From positions 1 through 64,000 of the forward strand of contig BDIU01000389.1 of NCBI GenBank assembly GCA_002118135.1: a stretch of 64,000 nucleotides of DNA, written 5' to 3'. Under the pieces are notes generated by a model that saw only the letters and a list, made by a program, of their open reading frames with translations, did not search any database and was not told where the DNA came from. This document shows, one piece after another, positions 1-11,900 of the stretch. The position numbers and the translations under genes are program-made. The DNA is from Trebouxia sp. TZW2008. Its lineage: Eukaryota; Chlorophyta; Trebouxiophyceae; Trebouxiales; Trebouxiaceae. How positions within the stretch are numbered: position 1 is the stretch's first letter; each line of letters starts with the position of its first letter.

Positions 1-112
1 CACTTCTGGTGTGTCTACACACGGCCTTCTCGGAATAACGCTCAAGCTCTGCTGTGCAAGTATTTCAGCACGTTACAGTGATGTAACAGAGTTACGTCTT
101 TAGATCCAGGAA

Positions 113-222
113 TTAACATGTCGGCACTTAGATTCGGACTTTTGAGCACAAGAAAGGTGCTAAGAGCTTAAGTTCGGGTCCTCTCCACGAAATAGTCGTG
201 GGTTCGAATCCGGTATGTTACA
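113..222 (+). pseudogene. tRNA-Leu-like relic (tRNA pseudogene or SINE head)
   Basis: Positions 201-211 read GGTTCGAATCC, a perfect RNA polymerase III B box. From about 155 to 222 the sequence follows the 3-prime two thirds of a plant nuclear tRNA-Leu: an AAGGTGCT stretch, a CTTAAGT anticodon-like loop (would be UAA), the TCCTCT start of a long variable arm, then the T loop. The 3-prime ATGTTAC can pair with TAACAT at 114-119, but the anticodon and T stems are mispaired and the A box is degenerate. I read it as a decayed tRNA or tRNA-derived repeat, not a working gene. Confidence 0.55.
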
Positions 223-453
223 GTGCAGCATTCAATTGCAATGCCAATTTTTGAGACCTATGCAATGCTCAGGCATGACCTACAGATACAATAACCTCTC
301 TTTATAAGGACACTTGATGTCAAGATCGATGCAAGGACAATGCAGCTGGGAAAAAGCACTGCATTCTGACTACAGTGTTACTTTTGAGTAACGGCAGCTC
401 GATATCGACATCGATGTAAAGACAACTTTCTTGGTAACCAACCCGGCTCTATT

Positions 454-525
454 CCCGGGCTGCCTCTTTAGACAGAGGCTCCCGCTATGACGCCTGACGG
501 CATAGACTTCTTTTTCTTTTCTTTT
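454..525 (+). repeat. Dispersed element, copy 1
   Basis: This is a 60-70 bp unit: a short hairpin (GCCTCT, loop, AGAGGC at about 462-479), the core GAGGCTCCCG, then ATGACGCC and GGC pairing around a 4-nt loop, TAGACTTC, and a TTTTC-rich tail. The same order recurs at 47640-47700, 48552-48618 and, inverted, at 54483-54552. Confidence 0.75.
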
Positions 526-544
526 CTTTTTTCTGACACAGGCT

Positions 545-754
545 AGGGCTATGGGTCATGTCCAGACGCTCTTCAATGTCTTTTTGAATGAAAACTTGAA
601 AGGGCCCTTTGATGCAAAGGGCGCGAAGGACGGCCCATGCAATTACTCTCAAGTCTGTATAGATCAAGCGTCTGCAGGCCTGCGCAAGCGTTGTGAGAAG
701 GCAGTATTTCAAGCAGGCACTGTCGAAGCGTACATGGCGAAGCTATTAGCCTAA
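545..754 (+). other. Possible orphan exon after a strong pyrimidine tract
   Basis: A run of TTTTC repeats (511-540) ends in a canonical acceptor, and the frame that follows is open for about 70 codons to TAA at 752-754. I recognise no domain and could not find a donor-bearing upstream exon in the window. The pyrimidine tract is the tail of the dispersed element, so the acceptor may be accidental. It could be a terminal exon of a gene lying to the left. Confidence 0.2.
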
Positions 755-1166
755 ATGCTCTGTAACATGCCAATTGAATAAATTGCTGCAGACTTTGTCA
801 CAAGATCAAGCCCTGCTTGAAAGGTCTCGCAAGGAGTGTCTAGATTCGTCACGGCGTCGGGCAGACCAGCGCACGTTACACGCACTTTCTGACTCATCTC
901 GCCAAAGCGGCGCCCTTTGTTTCCTCAAAGGTTCGATACTTGCGGGCAGGCCTGCTGCAGGCATAGGTGGTCTCCGCGCACAATCGGCTTCGATCCTGCC
1001 CCGTTATTTTGTCAAAAGACCAGGTACATCTGTCAAGTAAGTAAGCCTCATGCAGAGACAGCCTGACGCAAGGCATCTTTTGATTTGCCTGTGGAAAAGT
1101 GTCTTATCATGGGAGTGCAGGGACATCTGAAGGACCTGGCCAGCAGCATTGATAAGATTCACCCAC

Positions 1167-2486
1167 ATGCAACAAGCAAGCAAGTGGTCACAGCTCTCCC
1201 CTAATCTGTGGGCCTCCATCTTTAAAAGCCTGAAAGATTGCTCGTGGGATGTTGGTGATCAATACATTGTGGGGCAGCAAGCCAATCTGTGGACATTCCC
1301 ACGCTTGCGCCTGGTTTGCCAAACTTGCAACAGGGCATTTGCAGAGAATGACCATTTGTGGAGCAATGTTTTGATCAGCGACTCTTTTCAAAGCTCCCAT
1401 CTTGCCGAGGTTGCAACATGGATCCGGTGCCATCGGACGTCAATCACAAACCTGAAAGTGGATTTGGGGAGTCCTTGGCTGGAGGCCCTGCTCATTGCCT
1501 TGCAGTTCTCTGATTCTCGCCTGGCAGTGCTGCACACTTACGGCCCACTTGACGACACAGCAGTGTCCTTGTTATCAGCGTTCCGGAACATAACAAACTG
1601 TGTGCTTGAGAAGCCTTCTGAGCACTGGGAGGATCATAGAGACTATGACGACGAAATTATTGAGTTGGATCCCTTGCAAGCATTGCCAAATTTGGCTTAT
1701 CTGGAGCTCGCCTACGGGAGTTTCTGTGGTCTTGAGGCCGCAGCACATTTGACAGCCCTGAGCCTGTTCAATGCAGTTGCTGATTGTGAGCAGGACTGCG
1801 CATTTGTTACATCGCTCAAAAAGATTGAGCTGACCCATTCCAGCATTCCAAGGTTTCATCAGCAAGGTGTGACAGCGTGCCCATACTTGGAAACCCTCAT
1901 ATGTTATGAAAGCTGCATTGGTGCTGTGGATGTCTCTGCTGATTTTAGCTGCTGCGACTACCTTGAGGATGGGTCTCCATGCAAATTCTTGAAAACCCCA
2001 CACGACATGAGGATGCTGCAAGAGCTTGCTGAGTTGCAGTTGGGGTATTCTGGCAAGCTTGTGGTTGAAGACTCTGTACTTTGGGAATTTGACTGGCTGT
2101 CACAGTTGCCATGCCTTCAGGTTTTGAACGTGACTGCTCAGTCTGCAAAATTTCCTGAATGCTTGAGTGTCATGACAAGGCTCGAGACTCTGAAACTAGA
2201 CATAGCAGATGAAACAGGTTCAGACCGCCCCCTTGGAAATGGCAGATTCACACTAGAGTTTGAATGGCATCACTTGGTTTCATTGCAATCTGTAGAATTG
2301 ACCGGTGCAGACCTCATAGCTCAAGACATGAGGAGTCTGGCATCAGTCAAGAGCCTAAGGCAAGTCCTGCTTCACAGCATTGTGCCTATTGATGAGCCCA
2401 CAGCTGTGGAGGTTGCCCAGCTAGCTTTTGATTTAGGCCGCGATAGGCATGATGTCTATGCTACATTTACCTATACGTCATTCTGA
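1167..2486 (+). CDS. F-box/LRR-like protein, single exon
   Basis: One uninterrupted frame of 439 codons from the first in-frame ATG (1167) to TGA (2484-2486). Residues about 8-65 look like an F-box: a LSPNLWASIFKSL helix, then a FPRLRLVCQTCNRAF segment and LWSNVLI. The rest shows irregular leucine-rich stretches (LPNLAYLELAYGSF, LPCLQVLNVTA, MTRLETLKL) like plant and algal F-box/LRR proteins. Such proteins are usually substrate receptors of SCF (Skp1-Cullin-F-box) ubiquitin ligases; that role is inferred. No ortholog is claimed. It is intronless, unlike most of its neighbours, which fits the fast-evolving F-box class. A TGTAA word, the common chlorophyte polyadenylation signal, lies about 40 bp after the stop. 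An upstream non-coding exon cannot be excluded. Confidence 0.7.
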   Translation: MQQASKWSQLSPNLWASIFKSLKDCSWDVGDQYIVGQQANLWTFPRLRLVCQTCNRAFAENDHLWSNVLISDSFQSSHLAEVATWIRCHRTSITNLKVDLGSPWLEALLIALQFSDSRLAVLHTYGPLDDTAVSLLSAFRNITNCVLEKPSEHWEDHRDYDDEIIELDPLQALPNLAYLELAYGSFCGLEAAAHLTALSLFNAVADCEQDCAFVTSLKKIELTHSSIPRFHQQGVTACPYLETLICYESCIGAVDVSADFSCCDYLEDGSPCKFLKTPHDMRMLQELAELQLGYSGKLVVEDSVLWEFDWLSQLPCLQVLNVTAQSAKFPECLSVMTRLETLKLDIADETGSDRPLGNGRFTLEFEWHHLVSLQSVELTGADLIAQDMRSLASVKSLRQVLLHSIVPIDEPTAVEVAQLAFDLGRDRHDVYATFTYTSF

Positions 2487-2966
2487 ATTCGCTCATAAAT
2501 AGCATAGATCTGGCTGCACAAACTTTGTTGTGTAAGCGTAGATGATGTCAACCTTTAAGGCACTGTTGCCATGCTATTTCTGTTCAGTGTACAGGACATT
2601 GACTTAAGGCACTTTACCATCAGCGTCTTGAAGATAGTGTACAGTCGAGCAATTTGTAGAGAAGGGATGGCTTGTGGTCTTGCGTGGACACAACGCATTC
2701 TGCAAACACGTATAGCACATTGCTATGCACAGCAATCTACGTGACTTGTACACAAACCGTCACTAAAATCAGGTGTTTGCTTGGCTAACGGCTCGTTTTA
2801 CAGACAATTAATATGGAAGCAATCGTTGCTTCGACATTGCACTGAAATTTCCAACACTAGCAGCGCCAGCTCTCATGAGATCAATCAACGCTGTTCAAAT
2901 GGCACAACTGATATAGATTTGCAACTCAACAAAAAGCAGATCCTCAAGCATTGACTCGATTCAGCT
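2487..2966. other. Convergent intergenic spacer
   Basis: This spacer separates the stops of the F-box-like gene (+) and the MDC1-like gene (-). It contains a TGTAA word near 2530 on the + strand, a candidate polyadenylation signal for the F-box-like gene. I see no gene or clear repeat. Confidence 0.5.
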
Positions 2967-5900
2967 CTAGGACATGAAGAGCACATCATGCTTCTTGTCA
3001 AGAGACTGTCTCGTGATGCTATCCACAAGCATGGTCCGGCTGTGAACTGACAAACCAGATGCAAATCTGCCTTTTGCCCAAGCCTTCTCTTTGCTGACAT
3101 CTTTCTCATTGGCTATACACAGCCACTGTGCTGATGCCCCTTCAGAAACTTTGCTTGGAGGCTTTGTTGCAACAACTCCACCAGCATGCTTGACCAAGGC
3201 CTTAATGTTGCCACCCTTGTCAGTCTCAGCAGCAAGCATGCCTGCAGTTCAACCACCCTTGAGCTTAGATGGCTGTCAGGAATGGATCCTGCGTGGCGCT
3301 CTACACAACGTCATGCACAAGCGGGAGGAAGCAGCGGCGCTTTGTCTTTGGCAGCACTGAAAAGTCATTGGCACGTCAATAAGCAGTCATGTTCACATTG
3401 CCCCACGCACTGACGGTTAGCACGTAAAGCTGAGCCTTGACCAGGACCAGATACTGTTTGTGAAGAGGCTGGTGTTGTCCCGTCGTTGCAGTAGGTGCCT
3501 GTCTGGGACAGGCAAGGCATACCTGGCATGAAGAAGACGAGCATGCTGGTGAGCAGCAAGTGGTGCTGTGCATGCTGGGACGGTGTGCACATTTCAAACC
3601 CATTCTTCCAGTGTCGACACAAGACAAGCCAGAACACACCTGGTGTGAAGAAGATATGCATGGCAGTCAGCAGCAAGTGGTGCTGGGCACGCTGGTAAGA
3701 GGTACGCATGTCAAACCCAAACTTCTTATGTGCTGCAGCATCGTCCAACAAATGGTCTACGGGGTCAACGAAAGACTGGGAGCGTCCACATGCCTCTACC
3801 CAGCTATCACTCACAATAGGCCGACCTGCATTGCATGCCCCATGTCACAAGGCCTGAAGACAAACTTCTGCTGCAGCTGAATTGAAACAGCTTCGCCTTA
3901 TGCCACTCTCCATGGGATGCACAACCAGCTGTGCTTCAAATCAGGCCAATCTGCATAGCATGCATAGATGGACAGCAGCGTCAACGAAAGACTGGCACCG
4001 CTCACACTCCCCTCCCAGCTACCACTCACAAACGACCGATCTGCATTGCGTGCATCAGCTCCACATAAATGAGAGTTTGGATGCCCAAAATCATGAGTGT
4101 CTGCTGAAGCTGAGTCAAAAAACATTGCTTCGGGCTGTTTTGCAAGAGAAGCCAGCTGTCCTCCACATGTGGTCAAGCCGCAGAGCATGCAGAATGTCAG
4201 CAGGCATCAGGATGCAGATGTCTGCTGCAATTACGTACGAACAGCTTTGCCTTGTGCTGGTGTTTAGCAGAACCACACTGTGCCCAAAGTTTCAGCAGTT
4301 GATGATGTGCGTGTGCAGAACAGTGTCATGCAGCCAACATGACCAGATAGGCCACATAGCAGAGGTGTGCATTCACATGAGGTCACAGTCTGACTCAAAA
4401 CAACAGGTTTAAAGAAAAGAAGTCAGCCATTGATTTGACAAAGCACACTAGCAGGCTGGCACACAAAGGGCTCAAGACTGACTCACAGTGACATCATTGC
4501 AGAAGAGAATCAGCGAATGACTAGACAGAGCTCAAAAGCAGGCTGGCAGACATAAGGGCCCTGATGCAGGGCTCAGGCCAGAGCATCACCACATGTAATA
4601 CTTGATAGGAAATATGTCATAGGCCATCTGCAAGTGTATATATCACTAAAAAACAAGCAGTGTTTGTGAGATGCACAGTATGTTGGCGCCAATATGTCAT
4701 GCACAATACGTAACATTTGGAAAGTATCAATCACTGAAATGAAGGGTATGATGATGTCCTGCATGGTATCATCTGTTTCAAGCTGCAAAGATTTGCGACA
4801 GCTGGTCAACCCCTTCAATGAGATTGAGGGCTGAGCGCACCAGCAGCAAGAGCAATGAGGGCGTTGATGGACTTCTTGAAGCCGCGGTCTGTCTGCCCAG
4901 CAGATGTGGGTTGCAAGGTGACAAAGTGGGTGAAGTCAGGACCCTCCTGATCCTCAACGGCGCCCCCCAGCCGCTTTATGATCTTAGTCAACCTGGCCCT
5001 CTTGGCTTTGTCTATGTTGGTGCTGTACAGCACCCTCACCTGCCTGCAAGCAACGAAGCAGTTGTGACAAAAGTCTCAGGCAAAATTGCAAGCCAGATGA
5101 GATGTGCAAGCAGGAGCAAGGCTGCATGTTGGCCACACTTTTCAATAAGCGTGCAAATTACTTTCTGCAAAATGCAGAGTTGGCATTGCAGCCTGCCATG
5201 AATGCACTCGACACAATGCTTTTGCATTGCTTGTGCAATGTTCTGCATCCGAATGAGCTGCCAGGTCTTTCAGTATATCAGTAGCACCTCAAAATTGCTG
5301 ATGCAAAAGCGCCCTGGTATTGTGTAGCAGCAGAGCTTTGTCTCACTCAACATGACTCTGCTTGACTCACTTGGGTGCTGAAGACTTCCTGGCTGCCTTG
5401 ACATGATCAGCAGGGCCTGCCTCTTCAACTTCTTCATCATCATCAGTCATCTGCTGCCGGCTGCGCTTGCCAGTGCCCTTACCAGGGCTTTTGCCCTTGG
5501 ACCCAGAGCTGCTGCCAGCAGCCCTGGCAGCTGCTGCCTGTCTGCCATCATTGTGGTCTTCTTGTGCCTCAGCTGTTGCAGCACCCTGTGTGCGTTCTGG
5601 CCGCACTAGGGCTTTGTCACCAGGCTTGTTCTGTCCAGCCCTGCTTGCTGGGGCAGATTGCCGCCTTCCTGAAGCTGCTTTGACATCTGATCCTGAAGCT
5701 TCATCAGCAGCTGCATGGGAAGCTGCTTGAGAAGCTCTCCTGGTGGCTCCTCTGCCAGAGCTTGGTGCTGGTAAAGCTTCTGGTACAGCTGCTGACTTCC
5801 GCTTGCCTCTGCTGCTGATAGCAGCTGCCGACGCGGTTTCCTCAGCAGCTGACACTGCAGCAGACTTGCGCTTGCCTGCTCTACCTTTCACAGCTGCTGC

Positions 5901-8900
5901 TGGTTCTTGGTTGCCATCCTCAGCGTGCACCTCTTCATCACCAGCAGACAACGCAGCAGCAGCATCTGAATCTGCAGGCTGACTGTCAGCGACCACAGCG
6001 CTTTGCTGCTCAGCCTGTTCTGCAGCTGAAGTGCCTGACCCATCAACCTGAGCTTCACTGTCCTTTGCCTGTGAGGCTTGTGCCTGTCTGCCAGTGCTTC
6101 TGCGCTGAGCAGGCGGCTCAGCAACAGCAGCAGCCTTGTCTTGATCATCAGTCTCTGCTGCAGCTGAAGCGCTTGGCTCATCAGCCTGAGCTTTGTCTTC
6201 CTTTGTCTTTGAGACTTGTGTTTGCTTGACACTGTTTTTGCGCTTGGCTAGCGGCTCAGCGGCTGTGTCATGGTCATCATTGTCTGCGGCAGCTGAGGCT
6301 CTGGATAACCTGCTCTTGCTTCTGTCCCGCTTGCCAGCAATAGCCTGCTTCTGCTGCTGCGGTGCATCTCCCTGCTGTGAAGCGGCACTTTGCTGTGACG
6401 GTAAACTAGTATCTGCCTCTGTCCCGCCATCCACCTTATCAGTACGAGCAGTTCCAGCTGATGCTTCCTGAAGAGCGTCAGCAGACTTGCTGTCTTTGGC
6501 TCGATTTGTGGCAGTTGCTTTGCCCTTTGCTGAGGATCTGCGCTTTGGTTCTGCTTGCCTGCCTGTTGACCGCCTAGCAGGCTCTTGACTAACAGGACCT
6601 TCAGTGAGTGCTTCTGCAGCCGCCAAAGCAGCTTCTGAGAGAGCTGGCGCTGCTGGTGCATTAGTGTTTTTGCTGTGCCTGCCCTTCTTAGTTGGCTGCA
6701 GTCGAGGGACTGCATCTTCATCAGCTTCAGTAGTAGTGTTGTCTTCCTCTGGAGAAGCACTGCGACTGAGGGCCTCCAAAGCGCCTGCTGCAGCCTGCGT
6801 GGCATGATGCATGTTTGCAGATGCAACGACGGGTTTTGCCAGGTGTCCCACTGACATGCAAAGACCAAAGACAAGTTGTGACAAGTTTTTCACCTTCTCG
6901 AATTTGGGTGACGGCAATCCAGCATGCTCTTCCTGCCTTGCTGGTTGAATCAAGCTCAGGCTGGTAATGACACAGAGATGCTGTGTTGACAATGCAATGC
7001 AGCATGCCTCTAGGCAGGCCATGAGACAGCGGTGACCTCATAACAGGATTCCAGTCATGCAAGCCTTGAGTACGGTTGTTTGTTTTGAGGAGCTTCTGCA
7101 GCTGTGCGGCCTGTGTCAATTATGATCTCTGTCTCAGAGACCCAACAGGGAACCATACAGACAACCTTAAGTTGCACACTCTTGCAACAACATCTATAAT
7201 ATCTACATGAAAGAAGCCTTGCTTGCGTCAGATGTATGCACCAATAGTCACATGGACGCGGTCTGTTAGTCTGCAGTTTCCAGTCGCAATGCCAATTTCT
7301 GAGAGCGGTACAATGCCCATGCTGTGGTGTCCATGCATGGTCAGCGGATACCACACACCTGAGTTGCTGACCCATCAAAGGGACCAGCTTCATCCCCAGA
7401 AGGTCCATCTGCTGCTGCAGCTTCTTGCTCAGCTGCTGCAGCAGCTTCAGCCTTGGCTTTCTGGCGCTTGCTGACCCGGACTGCTGGCTGAGAGGGCTCT
7501 TCTTCTTTGCTTTCAGAGCGCTGTCTCTTGGCCCCACGTGCTGTTGTCTGCATGCATCGTTTTTCACTCAACCCTCAGTAATGCGGCAATACTCTCAAGA
7601 CTCCTTGACACATGTTAAGTCAGGACCATGTTCTGTACTTAAGGGCCCCCAAAGGTCGGACGCTGCTGGCCAAGCATGGTGTATTTCTGCTTGCTGAGGC
7701 AATATCTTGGGAGACTCTTTATGAGCTCAACTTTGTAGGGTTTACCAATAGCAGATGCTGCCTGTCAACAGTTTTTTGCCAATGCCAGTCGTGCAGGTCA
7801 AGCAGTGTGCAGTGCAGGGCAGCAGATGCACAGATGCTTCTACATACAAAGTAATGTGTAAGCCTGAACTAGCTACAATGCCAATGTCATGCGGCAGGTC
7901 ATCAATGGGATGAAGTGCCAGGAGGTCAACACTCACCCGGCCCCTGCCCCTGCCCCTACCCCTACCCCTAGCTGCAACCCTCCGCCCTCTGTCCTCACAA
8001 ACTGTGTCTGAAGCCACCTTCTCGCTGTCATCAATGCCACCTTGCTTGTCTCCTTGCTCAGAAGGCACAGCAGCATCTGGCATACTGGCATCTCCTGTGT
8101 CTACTGCTGCTTCTGCTCCTTTTGATGCTGCGCCTGCTTCATCTGCTGCGGCTGATGCCGCTTCTTCTTCTTCTGCTGTTGCTGATCCTGCCTCTTCCTC
8201 TTCTGCTGCCTTGGTGGATGCATGAGTAGCAGAGGTGCCAGCTGCTGCCTGACCTGTTTCTCTGACAAGTTTGTCATCTGCTGCAGGCTTCGCCTCACTT
8301 GTTGCCGCACCTGCATAAGCACAGCAGCATGTTTCGGGACAGAAGATCAACAAGAGGCACTGAGCCACCAAGCACCAACATCACTTAATAAAAAAGAGGC
8401 ACAGCGTCTGCCAACAGCACCAATGGGTACAGCAAAACAGCTGGTGAGTGAACAGCAGCAACAGCTAAAGAAGAAGTGCTGCAACGCTTGTCAGCAGCTT
8501 CAAAAAAGTGCCGCAGAGCTTATCAGCAGCAGCAATGGATGAAGAAGTACAGTAGGGATGCCCGGCAGCATCAGATAGCAAGGAAGAAGTGCTGGCGGGC
8601 TTGTCAGCAGCAGCACAAGTTGAAGAAGAAGAACTGTCGGGCTCACCAGCAGCAGCAGCATCAGGTGAAGAAGAAAGGGCAGCGGGGTCAGCCTGGGTGG
8701 ATGGAAAGAAGGCAGCCAGGTCGCCAACTGCTGCCATAGCTGCATTGATGTCTTCAGAGTCTGGGGCCTGGGTGGGTCCAGGCCCCCCACCCATGGGGGT
8801 ACCCCTTGTGCGCCAGGGGGAAACCTTGTCTGCCACATGCTGCACACGCAATCATGCTTTGTCTTTGACTTTTTCAAGATGCGACACGCAACATTGTTGT

Positions 8901-11900
8901 GCCTTTGTTTATTGACAGGCAGAAATTGCAAGATTTCGACATGGAGAAATGAGGTGACAAGCTCTGTGGTCGTTATGTCTTGTACACGAGGCCCTCATAC
9001 TGACCTGGCAATTTGTACATGATGTGCTGTGATGACTTGTGACAAGCCAAAATGGCGCACAATGAGCAACTTTGAATATGTGGAATCAGTTGAGCATCCT
9101 GCTGCAGCATTCACATACGCAAACAGAAGACCACACATGCATGCCTGCCAACTGTCATGTGAGAGATACAGCGCAAGCGTACCACGCTGGGCTTTGCAAA
9201 CGTTCACACTGGCTGTGCTGCTCGAGATGCAGCTTGTTCAGCTTTATCTGCGACATGTTGGGTCCTCTTGAGACAAAGATAACATGAGAGAGACAGCGTA
9301 AGCTTACCATGCTGGGCTTTGCAGCCGCTTGTGCTGGCTGTGCTACTTTGGGTGCAGCCTGTTCAGCTTCTACAGCAGCAGGTTGCGCCCTGGGAGGCGA
9401 GGCTGAAGGCAAGTTGCTGTCAGGCTGAGGCTTATTTGGTGAGGTTTGGGGTGGGTCACTGTCAGGGTGGGCCTTTTTGGCCTTCCAGGCAGCTGGCAGG
9501 GCTCTGCCACCAGCCCTTGGGGCGGTTGCCCCAGCAGCAGCTGCCTTTGCAGGCGCAGGCACAGCTTGTGCAGCCACTGCAGCGATGTCATCTGCTTTTG
9601 CAGGTCCAGCAGCAATAGAAGCTTCTGGCAGTGCTGCCTTCCCATCCTGTGGCTCAGATGCTGCTGATGCTGTTGCTGACTTTGCTGTCCTGTTGACATC
9701 GGTGTGTGCAACATTTGCAGGGTGTGCAGCTTTTGACTCAAGGACTGTCCTCTTGGTGTCTGCAGATTTTGCAGCGTGTGCTGACTGAGGCACTGCCCTC
9801 TTGCCTCCTGTCTTGGCAGACTGTGCAGGTTGCTCAAGCTCTGGATCAGTCACATCCAGAGTAGCAGACTCTGGGAATGCAAATGCACCGGTATACATGC
9901 CCTCCTGAGCATTGGCAGGGGCCAGGCCTGTTCCCCGCCTGCCCTGCCTGGTATGGCCCCTGCTGGGAGAGGCCACTTTCTCAGCTGCTGGCGGCAATTG
10001 TGGCTTTGGGATTTCGCTCTGATCCCCATCTGCTTGTGAGTCCTGAGTCTCGTCGCTGTCTGATACGTATCCTGCAGGCGCAGGAGCCTGCTGCACAGCG
10101 GCTGGCCCTAGGGCTGATGCCAGTGGCCCTGCCCCTGCCCGTTGGCTGGGGCCGTCAGAGTCTGGCAAGGAGGCAGGCGGCATCCAGACGCTATCATCAT
10201 CGTCATGACCAAGCACAGAGTCCAACAGTGCGCTGTGAGCTGAATCTCCTGCACCACCTGCTGCCCCTTGAGCACCCTTTCCTGCAGCTTCTGCAGCCGT
10301 TGATGCCAGATGTTGCTGCCGTGTATGTGCAACAGCTGGAGGATCAGCTTGGGCATGGCTTGGTTGATGACTGTGACCACTGCTTGGTTGCTGAGCTGCT
10401 GTACCAATCCCATGGGGGTCAGGGTGGGGCTTGGGGGGTCCGTGAGGGTGGGCTGCATGCTGAGACCCTGACGGCTGTGATGGCAGGTGCAGCACAGCAT
10501 CTGCTGCTGGCCGACTGATAGGTAGACTGCCTGACTTGTCAGCATTGACAGCTCCTGCCTGGTGAGCACTGGCAGCAGCACTGGGAGCAGTGCTACCTGC
10601 AGCTGTTGCTTTTTGGGCTTGGCTGATGGGTGCCAGACTGGGCATTGCAGCAGGAAACGGGGCAGAGGAGGGCAGAACAGAGGCCTGTGTTGGTTGAGCC
10701 CCTGTCATTGCCTCAGCAGCTGCAGTGGCAAGGGCAGTGCCTGATGGCGCGCTTGGCAAGCTGCCCATTGGGAGGGGCAGTGGGCCCTCTGGAAGGACAA
10801 GCTGAGTGGGCTCTCCCACTAGCTGAGTAGGCTCAATTGGCTGCCCAATGGGAAAGCCACTGGGCTGAGTCTCTGGCAACAGGCTTGCTGCTGGGGCTTG
10901 CGCTGCTCCCCCAGCAAGCACTGTCTCAAAAGGCGACTGTGCATGGCTGGTGCTTGGAGGTTTGCTGCTGGTCCTTTCAGTGGCTGGGTCTGCATTGCCT
11001 GTTGGGTCGTCCCATGGAAGAGTGATGTCATTGTCTACTGGGGGCAATGGGTTGGCTGAGACATGATCAGCAGCAACGGTCAGGTCTGGTGTAGGGGAGC
11101 GCTGAACAGCACTTGCAGGCTGTGCTGCGTGATGATGGCCACTCTGATGCAAGCTGGCTTGCGCTTCTGAGCCTGTGCCAGCCTGCAGGGCAGATTGGTA
11201 TTTCTGACTTTGGTATGCTCAGGCGTCAGCTGCACTAAGGCAGCTGTGATGAGCACTTGTCACTATGCTGCTGCAGACAGGCGGACTCAGGCAACACTAG
11301 CATCAGCTAAATAGTGAGAAAGAAACAATGTTTGATGCGCACGTGCACCCATAACAGCATTGACGGTAACCAAGCTGCCAGAAATGACACAAGACAAGAG
11401 GCAAATGGCAGCAGTGGCTCACCTGCTCATGAACAGCGCCGTATGAAATGGTGGTGTCAACTGTGCCAAACCTCAGCTTGTCTCCTGACAGCACAGAGTA
11501 GCGGTCTCCTCTGGACTGTAAGACTGTAAGGCCTCCTGCTCTGCCCAGCATGGTCTGCAAACAGGCTGCACAGCTTGCGTATCTCTTTGACAATAGCTGA
11601 AGACCAATGTCGTTATGGTGATGCTCAGAGCAAGCTTGGTCTGGCAAGACAGATGTGCGCTGCATGCATCTAACACCTGTGCTGCATTGTGAAACAATCA
11701 TCACAGCTGTGAGTCTCTGGTTTACGAGGGCTTAGCCAGCAAAAACCTTGAGAAGCTTAGAATGCTACCTACTTTGTTCCTGCTGCCCAAGTCCTTGATC
11801 CAGCAGACAGCTCCTGAGCTTTCCAGGACTGCAAGCAGTGCCACAGTCAGCAGTTGAGACCCAAATGCAGCAAACAGGCAAAGTCGATTGAGCTTGTATA

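Larger units (their letters stand above)
1..1166. other. Gene-poor left edge
   Basis: No convincing protein gene starts here. The stretch holds a tRNA-Leu-like relic (113-222), one copy of a dispersed element (454-525) and, right after it, a long pyrimidine tract ending in CAG at about 544. That tract looks like a strong 3-prime splice site and is followed by an open frame to 754. The frame has no recognised domain, so an exon of an unknown gene is possible but unproven. Confidence 0.5.

Noticed and set aside
5403..6900. Long frames on the + strand across 5400-6900
   Set aside because: They are antisense shadows of the Ala/Ser/Lys-rich exon of the MDC1-like gene.
7937..7985. Interstitial telomere repeat
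   Set aside because: The AGGGGT/AGGGGC units differ from TTTAGGG-type telomere repeats and encode an in-frame (RG)5 stretch before a donor.
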